DNA of 56,112 bases from SZUA-217 sp964194555 (lineage in GTDB: Bacteria > Actinomycetota > Acidimicrobiia > Spongiisociales > ZC4RG35), in contig CAXMMT010000025.1 in assembly GCA_964194555.1 (NCBI GenBank), positions 1-56,112 on the forward strand. The letters are read 5' to 3'. Numbering within the stretch: position 1 is the first letter of the stretch; each line of letters starts with the position of its first letter. Made by a program: the position numbers and the translations under genes. Under the pieces are notes generated by a model that was not told the origin of the DNA, ran no database searches, and saw only the letters and a list, made by a program, of their open reading frames with translations. Positions 42,392-51,096 of the stretch are shown here, piece after piece.

Positions 42392-43291
42392 TCAAGTGTT
42401 GTTGGTCACTTCGATCGGCGAGTCGAAGTAGGTACGTGTCGTCGGGTATGCGAAGCTGACCGCTGGCTCACCGCCGACTGCGTCGAGGATACTTCTCCAG
42501 AGTGTCGACTCGACCATTCTTCGCTGGCGGACGTTGACAAGGTAGCGACCGATGAGGGTGACGCCATGGTCGTCGACACGAATGAATACGTCTGAATCGA
42601 GCTCGCCGATGGTGAGCCGGTAGTCGCGGGCGGTTTGCCATATTCCCTCGCTGGCCTCCTCTTTTGCTTCGGGGACCGCCGTTCGGATCGCCTGTCGCAG
42701 AAGCTGCTCGCCGCGTTCCCAACTCGACTCGAAGGTGACCGTGAAACCTATCTCTTCCCAGATATATTCAAACCCTTCCGTGTAGTTGGCCAAGTCGTCG
42801 GTGAAGACCACACCGTTGGGAACGTGGACGAGTCTTCCGGTGATCTGGTCACCTTCGACCCAGTTACCGACCTCCATGAGCGTGAACCTGAAGAGTCGGA
42901 CATCGGCAACGTCGCCGCGTCGCCCAACCACTTCGATTCGATCGCCCACTTGAAAAGGCTTCCTGGTCATGATGTAAGCCCATCCCGCCATGTTCTTGAG
43001 AAGATCGCCGAGCGCTATGGCGATGCCGGCGGATAGAAGACCGAGGAACGTTGTCAGCGAGTCAAACGCATCGACCCAGATGAAGAGAAGGCTGATGAGC
43101 GCAGTGACGGTGATAGCTGCGTTGGTGAGCTTGGTAGCCCGGTACTGAGATTCGACGTCTCCCAATTGTGGACGAAGCCATCTCAGGATGGCCCAACGAA
43201 GGATGATGAGGCCAACGAGCAGGACCACGGACAACATGATCTGCTGCATGGTTCGATCAGCGATCCCGAGCGCCTCGGCAAGCCATTCCAT
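42392..43291 (-). CDS. MscS-family mechanosensitive channel
   Basis: A protein of 299 aa with about four helices in the first 115 residues and the MscS core: FLGLLSAGIAIALGDLLKNMAGWAYIM lining the pore, then GDRIEVVGRRGDVADVRLF and VHVPNGVVFTDDLANYT in the beta domain. The soluble C-terminal domain is shorter than E. coli MscS. It opens under membrane tension or conducts small ions. Its stop abuts the ClpB remnant. Confidence 0.88.
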   Translation of the reverse strand: MEWLAEALGIADRTMQQIMLSVVLLVGLIILRWAILRWLRPQLGDVESQYRATKLTNAAITVTALISLLFIWVDAFDSLTTFLGLLSAGIAIALGDLLKNMAGWAYIMTRKPFQVGDRIEVVGRRGDVADVRLFRFTLMEVGNWVEGDQITGRLVHVPNGVVFTDDLANYTEGFEYIWEEIGFTVTFESSWERGEQLLRQAIRTAVPEAKEEASEGIWQTARDYRLTIGELDSDVFIRVDDHGVTLIGRYLVNVRQRRMVESTLWRSILDAVGGEPAVSFAYPTTRTYFDSPIEVTNNT

Positions 43292-43354
43292 GTGTTGATT
43301 ATCGGCTGTTCCGGCCTTGGTGCCGGGGATTGTCGGGGAGATGGATCCAGGCGG

Positions 43355-44773
43355 TCAGGAGCCCGGCATCCAGACCAGGGTCCCGGGGTGGAACTGACTC
43401 CAGGCGAACCAGAACGCCTGGTGAGCGGTCAGCTCGATCCCGTCCGGGGCGAACACCCGGATTCCGTCGGTGAGTCTTACAACTACGCCTTCAAACTCGA
43501 TCTCACTATCGCCGGCCAAGACGTCCTGAGCGGAATCGACTGGGAAGGCGATTGGAGTGCCATCTGGAGCGATTACCCCAACCACGGATTCCATGGTCGA
43601 GAGCCGCGGATCGACGTTTCCGACCGGGAAGATGGGGCCGAACGCGTCCCGGCTGCCAAGAGGGTTGTCGCGGTACACCCTGGCTATTCCACCATCCTCG
43701 GCGAGGATCTTGGTGTCCGGATGTGCTTCCTTCCAATCTCCCCAGGTCGAGCCGACGACTGACACCTGCTCGAGAACAACACCGGCTTCACCCAGGGGAC
43801 CCGTCAGGGCTTGACCGGTGAAAGTGTCGAACATCGATCCGGTCGTCAAGTCATACATCACCTTGTTCGACCTCGACAACAATCCCGAAGTACGAAGAAC
43901 GACCCGGTCGGTGCCCTCGACGTTGTCGGTCACATACGCCTGCGCAGAGCCACAAAGAGTGCAGTAGGGGATGCCCAGGTCGCGGCCACCAAGTGTGATA
44001 TTCACCATCTCGTGAACTTCCATCTGGTGTATGGGCAGTGCCAATGCCTCACTGTTGACAACAACCCCGAAGACGACCCTGTCGTCGGCGTACCAACTAC
44101 CACCGGCTGCATCTGTGGTTTCGGGGTTGTCGAGAGACGGGATGCAATTGCAGGGGCCGTTGTCACCTAGCGGTCGTTCGTCTGCGATCACGCCGCCCCA
44201 TGTGATCAGACGCCAGTCGACGCCATGATCCTCGTCGAAGAAATTCTCCCAGACTGAGTCCACAGGTGTGTAGATCTGACGTTTCACATCGGTATAACCG
44301 TCCCATGCGGGCATGTCCCAGGCGATGAGATTGTCGAGAGCCCATTTGAAGTCGACACGGGTCGGTACGTACTCGATTCCGGTGAGTTGGGTGAACGCCC
44401 AGAGCAGCTCATCGCGATTCGGGCCGGTCTGATAGAAGCGCATGAGGTCTGCGATTGCCCAGGCGGCCCTGATGTCCCCGCCTTCGACGACTTGCAGAAG
44501 GTTGGAAGCGTCAAACTCCCTGGTGTAGATCTGGCTGAGGAGACGTTCGAGCCCCTCCTCTGTTGTCGGATCAAGCGGACCACTCGGAAAATCCGGCGCA
44601 GATGCAAAAGTTGGGCGTGGGCCAGCTTGGGTTGTGGTCGTGGAAGGGCCGGGTGGGTTGTCCTCGTCGATCGTGTTCGGCGAGCCGGCGGTGTCCGTCG
44701 AGTCGGTGGTGGTAACGGTTCCTGTGGCACAGGCGGTTACCATGGCGAGAACAAGGGCACCGGACCTTCTCAT
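43355..44773 (-). CDS. DUF3179 lipoprotein
   Basis: A protein of 472 aa with a short lipoprotein signal (ALVLAMVTAC-A) and a Thr/Ser/Pro linker (to about 45). The body has the DUF3179 hallmarks MVNITLGGRDLGIPYCTLCGSAQAY, SGLLSRSNKVMYDLTTGSMFD and TFTGQALTGPL; the CxxC may bind metal. HQAFWFAWSQFHPGT closes it. ATG 44773 was chosen because the upstream 27 codons would precede the signal peptide. The family has no established activity. Confidence 0.78.
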   Translation of the reverse strand: MRRSGALVLAMVTACATGTVTTTDSTDTAGSPNTIDEDNPPGPSTTTTQAGPRPTFASAPDFPSGPLDPTTEEGLERLLSQIYTREFDASNLLQVVEGGDIRAAWAIADLMRFYQTGPNRDELLWAFTQLTGIEYVPTRVDFKWALDNLIAWDMPAWDGYTDVKRQIYTPVDSVWENFFDEDHGVDWRLITWGGVIADERPLGDNGPCNCIPSLDNPETTDAAGGSWYADDRVVFGVVVNSEALALPIHQMEVHEMVNITLGGRDLGIPYCTLCGSAQAYVTDNVEGTDRVVLRTSGLLSRSNKVMYDLTTGSMFDTFTGQALTGPLGEAGVVLEQVSVVGSTWGDWKEAHPDTKILAEDGGIARVYRDNPLGSRDAFGPIFPVGNVDPRLSTMESVVGVIAPDGTPIAFPVDSAQDVLAGDSEIEFEGVVVRLTDGIRVFAPDGIELTAHQAFWFAWSQFHPGTLVWMPGS

Positions 44774-44872
44774 CTCGGCAAGGTAACCCAGGGTCGGGTT
44801 TAGTTGTGCCTGACCTGTTTCGTTCGAGATGCCAGGCCCCCGCATGGGCCTCATTCGCTCGGTGGTCCAACG

Positions 44873-44906
44873 AACCTGAGGTAGTTAGACCCATATACGG
44901 GTCTAA
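44873..44906. repeat. Hairpin repeat, second copy
   Basis: CCTGAGGTAGTTAGACCCATATACGGGTCTAA repeats the left arm, loop and inner right arm of the element at 30692, but the two stem positions read GA/TC instead of CG/CG, keeping the pairing. Stem TTAGACCC/GGGTCTAA is 44885-44892 and 44899-44906 with the same loop ATATAC. The outer right arm (ACTACCTCAGG) is lost here. It lies between the hspR-linked gene and the DUF3179 gene. Confidence 0.7.
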
Positions 44907-44929
44907 TCGCTTCCGGAATCCGAGGCCAC

Positions 44930-45202
44930 CTAAAAGGGTTGACGACTGAGGCCGGTGACGTCTGAGGTGTATCTCTCGCCGGTCTGCACCGAAGGCGTCA
45001 GCTGCGCCCGTCCTCTTTCTCCACCCGGAATCTCGATATCTACCACGAGCGCCTTGCCGGCGACAGCGGTGCCGATCAGGGTCTGAAGTGCACCCTTCCA
45101 ACTGCCCATTTCGGAGTCGGTCTCCAGAGCGGCCAGTCCGGTGGTGAGCAAGATGCCGTCGTCACCTAGGATCCGCACCGGCCCGCTGTAGCTGTCGGCC
45201 AT
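44930..45202 (-). CDS. Unknown small protein coupled to hspR
   Basis: A protein of 90 aa without signal or membrane segment. It begins SGPVRILGDDGILLTTGLAAL and has SWKGALQTLIGTAVAGKALVVDIEIPGGERGRAQL, suggesting a small beta-rich fold. The ATG overlaps the hspR stop as TAATG, so it is translated with the heat-shock operon. No family was recognised; it is the last gene of dnaK-grpE-dnaJ-hspR. Confidence 0.65.
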   Translation of the reverse strand: MADSYSGPVRILGDDGILLTTGLAALETDSEMGSWKGALQTLIGTAVAGKALVVDIEIPGGERGRAQLTPSVQTGERYTSDVTGLSRQPF

Positions 45203-45594
45203 TACTTGCCTTGCCCGTACATCGGTCGCACCTGGCTTCTGAGAAGGATCTCATGACGGTAGGACCGCTCCAGATCCTCCAGCCGTCTCTCGGATTCCTC
45301 CTCCATCTCGTCGAGCTTGTCACGAAGCCGGTCGAGCTTCTTCTTCAGTCTCCGGTTGTCTTCTTGAAGGGCGATCACACGCTTTACCCCTTCGAGATTG
45401 AGACCCTGACTGGTGAGTTCCTGGATCAACTGGAGCTGCTCGATGTCCTCCTGTGAGTACCGCCGGGTGCCACCCGGTGTCCGGAACGGGTCGAGCAGAC
45501 CCCTGCGCTCATAGATGCGCAAGGTTTGGGGATGCATCCCGGCGAGCTCGGCTGCTACCGAGATTACGAAGACGGCTCTTGTGGTCTCAGTCAT
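45202..45594 (-). CDS. hspR: HspR heat-shock repressor (MerR family)
   Basis: A protein of 130 aa. The MerR helix-turn-helix is VFVISVAAELAGMHPQTLRIYERRGLLDPFRTPGGTRRYSQEDIEQL, followed by a long charged coiled coil (LQEDNRRLKKKLDRLRDKLDEMEEESERRLEDLERSY). HspR represses the dnaK operon with DnaK as co-repressor, binding HAIR sites. It is placed 16 bp after dnaJ, as in other actinobacteria. Confidence 0.9.
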   Translation of the reverse strand: MTETTRAVFVISVAAELAGMHPQTLRIYERRGLLDPFRTPGGTRRYSQEDIEQLQLIQELTSQGLNLEGVKRVIALQEDNRRLKKKLDRLRDKLDEMEEESERRLEDLERSYRHEILLRSQVRPMYGQGK

Positions 45595-45610
45595 TGATCT
45601 GGCTCTCCAA

Positions 45611-46726
45611 TCATCTCAGATGATCCCGGATTTCGTCGGATTCGAGGGCGGCGAGCTCTTCGAGAAGCTTCTTCTCGGCGCGGGAGACTTTGTTGGGCAC
45701 GGCGACCTGAACCGTTACCAGGAGGTCTCCTGATCGGCCTCGCTCCGGGGCTATCCCCTTGCCTCGTACCCGAAAGGTCTTACCGGTTGGTGTGCCCGCC
45801 GGCACCTTCACCTTGACACCCCCATTGAGGGTCGGCACATCGATCTTGGTGCCGAGGGTGGCTTCGGTGTAGGTGATCGGGATAGTCAGGGTGAGGTCGT
45901 TGCCTTTGCGGCCAAAGGTCTGACTCGGGGCGACGCGGAGACGGACTAGCAAGTCGCCCGAAGGCCCTCCATTGGCTCCGGGACCGCCCTTGCCTCTCAA
46001 CCGCAGGGTTGAGCTGTCACTGACACCCGCTGGAACCTTCAGCTTCACCTCCCGAGTCTTGTTCTCTGATCCACTACCGCGACACGTGTTGCATGGCGTC
46101 TCGATCAATTGACCGGCCCCTCGACATTGCGAGCACGGCTGGGAGAAGGAGAAAACCCCTTGGTTTTGGGCGACGACTCCGCGACCTCCGCAAGTGGGGC
46201 ACGTGGTTACCGACGTTCCCGGTTCGGCCCCGACGCCGCCACAGCGCGAGCAGGTTGTGGCTCCTCTCACCTTGATTGCTGCGGTGGTGCCATGGGCGGC
46301 ATCATCGAAACCGATCGTTAGGTCGGTCTGAAGGTCGGCCCCGCGGGATGGGCCACCTCGCGACCCGGAGCCAAACCCGAAAAGATCACCGGCTCCCCCA
46401 AATCCACCAAGAAGATCCTGGATGTCCTCGACCCTGACTTGCTGCCCACCGAATCCACCGGGTTGGCCCCCAAAACCCTGAAAGCCTCCCGGTCCGGCGA
46501 CCCGACGGACCTGGTCGTACTCCTTGCGTTGCTCGGCGTTGGAGAGCGTGGAGTATGCCTCGGAGATCTCCTTGAACCTCTCCTCGGCTTTAGCGTCACC
46601 AGCGTTGGTATCGGGGTGATACTTCTGTGCCAGCTTTCGATAGGACTTCTTTATCTCTTCGGTGGAGGCCTCGTCGGACACATCAAGAGTCTTGTAGAAG
46701 TCTTTCTCGATCCAATCTCGGTTCAT
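45611..46726 (-). CDS. dnaJ: Chaperone DnaJ
   Basis: A protein of 371 aa. J domain about 9-75 with the HPD triad (KYHPDTNAG), a Gly/Phe-rich linker, and four zinc-finger motifs CSRCGGVG, CPTCGGRG, CSQCRGAG and CNTCRGSG (about 165-230), then two beta-barrel domains. It is the DnaK co-chaperone that delivers substrates and stimulates ATP hydrolysis. Its ATG overlaps the grpE stop by 4 bases. Confidence 0.95.
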   Translation of the reverse strand: MNRDWIEKDFYKTLDVSDEASTEEIKKSYRKLAQKYHPDTNAGDAKAEERFKEISEAYSTLSNAEQRKEYDQVRRVAGPGGFQGFGGQPGGFGGQQVRVEDIQDLLGGFGGAGDLFGFGSGSRGGPSRGADLQTDLTIGFDDAAHGTTAAIKVRGATTCSRCGGVGAEPGTSVTTCPTCGGRGVVAQNQGVFSFSQPCSQCRGAGQLIETPCNTCRGSGSENKTREVKLKVPAGVSDSSTLRLRGKGGPGANGGPSGDLLVRLRVAPSQTFGRKGNDLTLTIPITYTEATLGTKIDVPTLNGGVKVKVPAGTPTGKTFRVRGKGIAPERGRSGDLLVTVQVAVPNKVSRAEKKLLEELAALESDEIRDHLR

Positions 46727-47352
46727 TCCCTTCCTTCCAGTACCACGAGTGCCGCCCGAACCACCCTTCCGTTCAGCCGGTAACCGCGGCGTAATTCCTG
46801 TGAGACATAAAGCTGACCACTCCCGGCAGGTGCTCCTGCCGGCTCGTGAATCTCAGGATCAAAGGACTCCCCGAAGGTTGGGATCACCTCCAGTCCAGCA
46901 GCCTCGAGAGCGTTGAGAAGCTGGCTTCGAGTGTTGATCATCCCGGAGTAGAGCTGTTTTTCCGCTTCGGTATTGGCTTCTGTTGCGAGGGCGGCGTCAA
47001 ACGTGTCGAGCACAGGTAGGAGACCCTCGACGACCCTTTCGGTCGCCCGCTCGTGCATGACGGCCTGATCGCGTTGAGATCTCTTTCGGTAGTTGTCGAA
47101 GTCGGCGGCCACCCGCTTGAGGTCGTCGAGATATGTGGTTGCGTCATCCCGGGCTGTGGCAACCGCAGATAGCAGCAATGCAATGGCGTCATCTTTGTCG
47201 TCCGGTAACTCCAGACCCAGGGCGTGTGGGTCTGCGGCGGTGGTTCGTTGCTCTGCGGGCAACAACCGGTCAACTCCTCCAGTGCTCGAGTCGTCGTCCT
47301 CGGAATCAGTCCCAGTGGCCTGGTCGGCTCTGAGATCACTCATCCTCGTCAA
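46723..47352 (-). CDS. grpE: Nucleotide exchange factor GrpE
   Basis: A protein of 209 aa with a long acidic, disordered N-terminus (about 1-60), a coiled coil (LDDLKRVAADFDNYRKRSQRDQ) and the C-terminal beta domain ending GSGQLYVSQELRRGYRLNGRVVRAALVVL. It releases ADP from DnaK. It starts 17 bases inside dnaK. Confidence 0.92.
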   Translation of the reverse strand: MTRMSDLRADQATGTDSEDDDSSTGGVDRLLPAEQRTTAADPHALGLELPDDKDDAIALLLSAVATARDDATTYLDDLKRVAADFDNYRKRSQRDQAVMHERATERVVEGLLPVLDTFDAALATEANTEAEKQLYSGMINTRSQLLNALEAAGLEVIPTFGESFDPEIHEPAGAPAGSGQLYVSQELRRGYRLNGRVVRAALVVLEGRE

Positions 47353-49159
47353 CTATTTCTGCCTCGACTATGTCTTCGTCCGAAGCGTCGTCGTCAGCCT
47401 CCGGCTCACCGGCCCGCTCGGCCGCTGCCTGCTGGTAGAGACGTGTGGCCATTGCCTGGCTCGCCTGAATGAGCTCATCCATCTTGGAACGGAGCGCTTC
47501 GGTTTCGACGTGCTCGTCGGCGAGTGTCTCCTTGAGCTCCGCCAAAGCGGTCTCCACGCTCGACTTCTCGTCCTCGGTCATCTGCTCACCCTGTTCCTCG
47601 ATCAACTTGTCGGTTTGATGGACGAGTTGCTCGGCCTGGTTCTGGGTCTCCACAGCCTCCCGACGCTTGGCGTCTTCCTCGGCGTAGGCCTCGGCATCGT
47701 CGACCATTCGGTCGATGTCGTCCTTGGCGAGAGCGGTACCACCTGTGATGGTCATCTTCTGCTCTTTGTTGGTGGCCAGGTCCTTTGCGTGAACATGGAC
47801 GATGCCGTTGGCGTCGATGTCGAAGGCGACTTCGATCTGGGGGATTCCCATTGGGGCCGGCGGGATTCCGGTGAGTCGAAACTTGCCCAGACTGTTGTTG
47901 TCGGTGGCCATTGTTCGTTCACCTTGAAGCACATGGATCTCGACTTCAGGCTGGTTGGCGTCGGCTGTGGTGAATATCTCAGAGCGTTTCGTCGGGATTG
48001 TGGTGTTTCGCTCGATCATTCGAGTCATGACCGAGCCTTTGGTCTCGATGCCGAGCGTGAGGGGGGTTACGTCGAGCAGAAGGATGTCTTTGACGTCGCC
48101 CTTGAGCACGCCGGCTTGGATCGCGGCTCCCGCGGCGACGACTTCATCCGGGTTGACACCCTTGTGCGGATCCTTTCCCGTCAGCTTCTTGACGAGTTCC
48201 TGTACCGCCGGCATGCGTGTCGACCCACCCACCAGCACAATGTGATCGATCTCTTCGACGGGCACGCCACCATCCTTGATCACCTGCTCGAAAGGCCGTC
48301 TGGTCCGTTCGAGGAGGTCCTCGGTGAGTTTCTGGAACTCGGAGCGACTCAGCTTCTGTTGGAGGTGGAGAGGGCCGGCATCGGTGGCCGTGATGAACGG
48401 CAGGTTCACTTCGGTCTCGGCGACAGTCGAGAGCTCGATCTTGGCCTTCTCGGCAGCCTCTTTCAGCCGCTGGAGCGCCATGCGATCCTGAGCGAGGTCC
48501 ACGCCGTTGTCATTCTTGAAAGTCTCGACGAGCCATTCGATGACCTTGTCATCCCAGTCGTCGCCGCCAAGATTCGTGTCGCCTGATGTGGCTTTGACCT
48601 CAAAGACTCCGTCGCCGATCTCGAGGACCGATACGTCAAAGGTCCCACCACCCAGGTCAAACACCAGGATCGTGTGATCGGTCTCCTTGTCGAGACCGTA
48701 GGCCAACGACGATGCCGTCGGTTCGTTGATGATTCGCAGGACTTCGAGACCCGCGATCTGGCCGGCTTCCTTCGTCGCCTGCCGCTGAGCGTCGTTGAAG
48801 TAAGCGGGAACGGTGATGACAGCCTCGGTGACCGTCTCACCCAGGTAAGACTCTGCGTCCCGCTTGAGCTTCATGAGAATGCGGGCCGAGATCTCCTGGG
48901 AGTTGTACTCCTTGCCGTCGATATCGATCGACCAGTCGGTGCCCATGTGTCGTTTGATGGAGCGAACGGTGTGGTCGGGGTTGGTGATCGCCTGACGTTT
49001 GGCAACCTCGCCAACGAGGACCTCTCCGTCCTTGAACGAGACGATGGAAGGGGTTGTGCGGGCGCCCTCGGCATTGGCGACGATGGCGGGCTCGCCACCC
49101 TCGAGGACGGCGATGACGCTATTCGTGGTGCCGAGATCGATCCCTACAGCGCGTGGCAT
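47336..49159 (-). CDS. dnaK: Chaperone DnaK (Hsp70)
   Basis: A protein of 607 aa. Actin-like ATPase begins GIDLGTTNSVIAVLEGGEP, with VFDLGGGTFDVSVLE near 165 and VLVGGSTRMPAV near 310. The substrate domain covers LLLDVTPLTLGIETKGSVMTRMI; the tail is acidic (ADDDASDEDIVEAEIVDEDE). It folds and protects proteins. First gene of the chaperone operon, with a promoter at 49201-49229. A 497-codon open frame on the opposite strand is the well-known shadow of dnaK. Confidence 0.97.
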   Translation of the reverse strand: MPRAVGIDLGTTNSVIAVLEGGEPAIVANAEGARTTPSIVSFKDGEVLVGEVAKRQAITNPDHTVRSIKRHMGTDWSIDIDGKEYNSQEISARILMKLKRDAESYLGETVTEAVITVPAYFNDAQRQATKEAGQIAGLEVLRIINEPTASSLAYGLDKETDHTILVFDLGGGTFDVSVLEIGDGVFEVKATSGDTNLGGDDWDDKVIEWLVETFKNDNGVDLAQDRMALQRLKEAAEKAKIELSTVAETEVNLPFITATDAGPLHLQQKLSRSEFQKLTEDLLERTRRPFEQVIKDGGVPVEEIDHIVLVGGSTRMPAVQELVKKLTGKDPHKGVNPDEVVAAGAAIQAGVLKGDVKDILLLDVTPLTLGIETKGSVMTRMIERNTTIPTKRSEIFTTADANQPEVEIHVLQGERTMATDNNSLGKFRLTGIPPAPMGIPQIEVAFDIDANGIVHVHAKDLATNKEQKMTITGGTALAKDDIDRMVDDAEAYAEEDAKRREAVETQNQAEQLVHQTDKLIEEQGEQMTEDEKSSVETALAELKETLADEHVETEALRSKMDELIQASQAMATRLYQQAAAERAGEPEADDDASDEDIVEAEIVDEDE

Positions 49160-49200
49160 TGTTTACTGAACCTCCGTGTCATTGAGTTGAGTTACCAGAG

Positions 49201-49229
49201 ATTCTACAACTTGAGTCGGGTATTGTCAC
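49201..49229 (-). promoter_or_regulatory. dnaK promoter with HspR-type half-sites
   Basis: On the gene strand GTGACA (49224-49229) and TAGAAT (49201-49206) are separated by 17 bases. Within that spacer lies ACTCAAG (49210-49216), one half of the HspR operator HAIR (CTTGAGT-N7-ACTCAAG). Two more ACTCAA copies follow downstream at 49182-49187 and 49187-49192, all in the same direction rather than inverted. Confidence 0.55.
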
Positions 49230-49262
49230 ATTTATTGCGCTATATCTGTCTGACCTGGGGTG

Positions 49263-49691
49263 TCAGCTGGCCAGACTCTTGATGTACTCCACCAGATCCC
49301 CGACTTCAAACTCGGTCAGCGAGTCTCCATAATCCGGTGGCATGATGTTGTCGAAGCCGACGACCACCTGGGAGCCAGGGTCGAGAATCGAGTTCGTCAG
49401 GTAGACATCGTCAGCGATGACGACTTCGCCCGTTTGAAGAGGACGACTCGACCCGGCGAGCCCTTTCCAGGTCGGACCCGAGCCCGGTGAGCCATCGGTT
49501 GTGTGACATGCCAGACATCCGGTGCTGCCGGCGATGATTTCGCCGCGTACCACGGCGTCTGGATCCACCGTGATCGGTGCCGTCGTGTCGGTGGTTCCCT
49601 CGCCGAGGGTCCCGCCGCTGAACAAGAAGAGCGCCAGCCCAAACCCAACGATAATGATTAGGGCGAAGACGCCCTCGACCCAACTTCTCAT
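49263..49691 (-). CDS. Membrane-anchored class I cytochrome c
   Basis: A protein of 142 aa with one N-terminal helix (VFALIIIVGFGLALFLF, about 8-24) and a heme c site C59-L-A-C62-H63 (STGCLACHTT). The distal ligand is the Met in VVGFDNIMPPDYG. It resembles the cytochrome c domains of respiratory complexes and would carry electrons outside the membrane. ATG 49691 places the anchor at the start; the longer frame adds an Arg-rich stretch. No oxidase genes adjoin it. Confidence 0.82.
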   Translation of the reverse strand: MRSWVEGVFALIIIVGFGLALFLFSGGTLGEGTTDTTAPITVDPDAVVRGEIIAGSTGCLACHTTDGSPGSGPTWKGLAGSSRPLQTGEVVIADDVYLTNSILDPGSQVVVGFDNIMPPDYGDSLTEFEVGDLVEYIKSLAS

Positions 49692-49864
49692 AGGCCAGAA
49701 CCGTAGACATCGTCGTAACCAAAACGCGCCCCTATCTCGAACCTCACCTCTCAGGGTGACTTTGACACGCCGAAACGGGGTCACGATTGTCCGACTCTCG
49801 ACAGTTGGGCATAAATGGACGGGCAGACGACATTTATCTCTATGACGGTTCCAACGGAGGACAC

Positions 49865-50380
49865 ATGGACAGCATCGATTTCGCCCTTCTGCTGCTGAGG
49901 TTGTGGGCAGGCTTGGTGATCATTGCCCACGGCGTCAACCATGGCCGGAGTCTCGAGGGCACGGCCAACTGGTTCGCGAAAGTTGGTTTCAAAGCTCCTC
50001 GCTTGAATGCTTTCATCTCATCTGCGATGGAGATCACCGTCGGGCTCGCCCTCATCTTCGGGCTGCTTACGTCGGTGGCGGCCGCAGGGCTGGCCGCGAT
50101 CATGTTTGTTGCCTTCTGGTCGATTCACCGCTTCGTCGGGTTTTTCGTGTTTCACCGCCCCGATGAGGGGTACGAGTATGTGGCGACCCTTGCTGTCATA
50201 GCCCTTGCCCTGGCGATGATCGGACCTGGCTCGGCTTCGGTGGATGCCGCCCTGGATCTCGACGAAACCCTGTCCGGAGCGGTTGGCGCCGGCATCTTCG
50301 CCGCCGGGATATTGGCCGCCATCGGCCAGTTAGCAACATTCTGGCGCAAGCCTGACAACGAGGAGGAAACGAAAGCATGA
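49865..50380 (+). CDS. DoxX-family membrane protein
   Basis: A protein of 171 aa with four helices, in the DoxX pattern: FALLLLRLWAGLVIIAHGVNH, then WFAKVGFKAPRLNAFISSAMEITVGLALIFGLLTSVAA and further helices. GGAGG lies 4 bases before the ATG. DoxX proteins occur with thiosulfate:quinone oxidoreductase or in oxidative-stress complexes. Its stop overlaps the next start as ATGA. Confidence 0.85.
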   Translation: MDSIDFALLLLRLWAGLVIIAHGVNHGRSLEGTANWFAKVGFKAPRLNAFISSAMEITVGLALIFGLLTSVAAAGLAAIMFVAFWSIHRFVGFFVFHRPDEGYEYVATLAVIALALAMIGPGSASVDAALDLDETLSGAVGAGIFAAGILAAIGQLATFWRKPDNEEETKA

Positions 50381-51096
50381 CCCTGAAGCAACTGCCCTCT
50401 CATCTCGCGGAGACGAGAGACTCGCTTCATCAGCTAGCCTTCTTCGTCCTGGGTCCGGCCCGCTACCAGGCAATAGGACGAATGGGGCTCCAGGGCGCCC
50501 CGGGCGGATTCGGAACACCGGAGTTCGATGGTCGTGTCGCCCGGATCGAGGGTGACCAACTCGTGCATAGCCAGGATGGCAACGTCGCCACCCAGGCAAT
50601 AACAAGTGTTCGTGAGGCCGCTGAATTCTTCGGCAATGAATACGAGGTCGAGTGGTTCGCAGACTTTCACGATCCCCTGACGGCTTCTGATCCCGATGCC
50701 CAACTCCCGGTGAGCCAGGAGGCCAGCCTCGCCATTGGCGACTGGTTCGATTTCGGGTTCACCGTGCTCAACGATTTGAGAAGTCATGGTGTTGAGGGAG
50801 ATGACGTCTCCGAAGTGCAGCTCTGGCCCGAGCATTTCGACCCGGCCACCGAGATGGGTGACTATGAGAAGGGACAGCGAGCTAGCTATGGGGCCTCACC
50901 GGGAGATGGAGCGAATCCGGAGCCCTATCTCTATGTGGCGTCCTGGTCTGACATCGATCGATCCAACGCCTACTGGAACAGCACCTCGTTCAACGGGTCG
51001 AGTCTGGCCTATGAGGAGTTGAGGATGGGAGATGACCCACACGGGAAAGCACTGGAGTTCCTACTCGAGGGCCACCGCATCCTCCACCCTGGTTGA
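50377..51096 (+). CDS. Unknown soluble protein coupled to doxX
   Basis: A protein of 239 aa without signal or helices. It starts with LPSHLAETRDSLHQLAFFVLGPARYQA and holds LQGAPGGFGTPEFDGRVARIEGDQLVH, SVREAAEFFG, and a conserved-looking YLYVASWSDIDRSNAYWNSTSFNGSSL. No family was recognised. The start overlaps the DoxX stop as ATGA, so the pair probably works together. Its last 36 bases overlap the convergent phosphatase gene. Confidence 0.65.
   Translation: MTLKQLPSHLAETRDSLHQLAFFVLGPARYQAIGRMGLQGAPGGFGTPEFDGRVARIEGDQLVHSQDGNVATQAITSVREAAEFFGNEYEVEWFADFHDPLTASDPDAQLPVSQEASLAIGDWFDFGFTVLNDLRSHGVEGDDVSEVQLWPEHFDPATEMGDYEKGQRASYGASPGDGANPEPYLYVASWSDIDRSNAYWNSTSFNGSSLAYEELRMGDDPHGKALEFLLEGHRILHPG

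Noticed and set aside
47093..48586. A 497-codon open frame on the + strand across dnaK and grpE
   Set aside because: It is the known antisense shadow of dnaK: the minus strand encodes an unmistakable DnaK, and the + translation has no family motifs.
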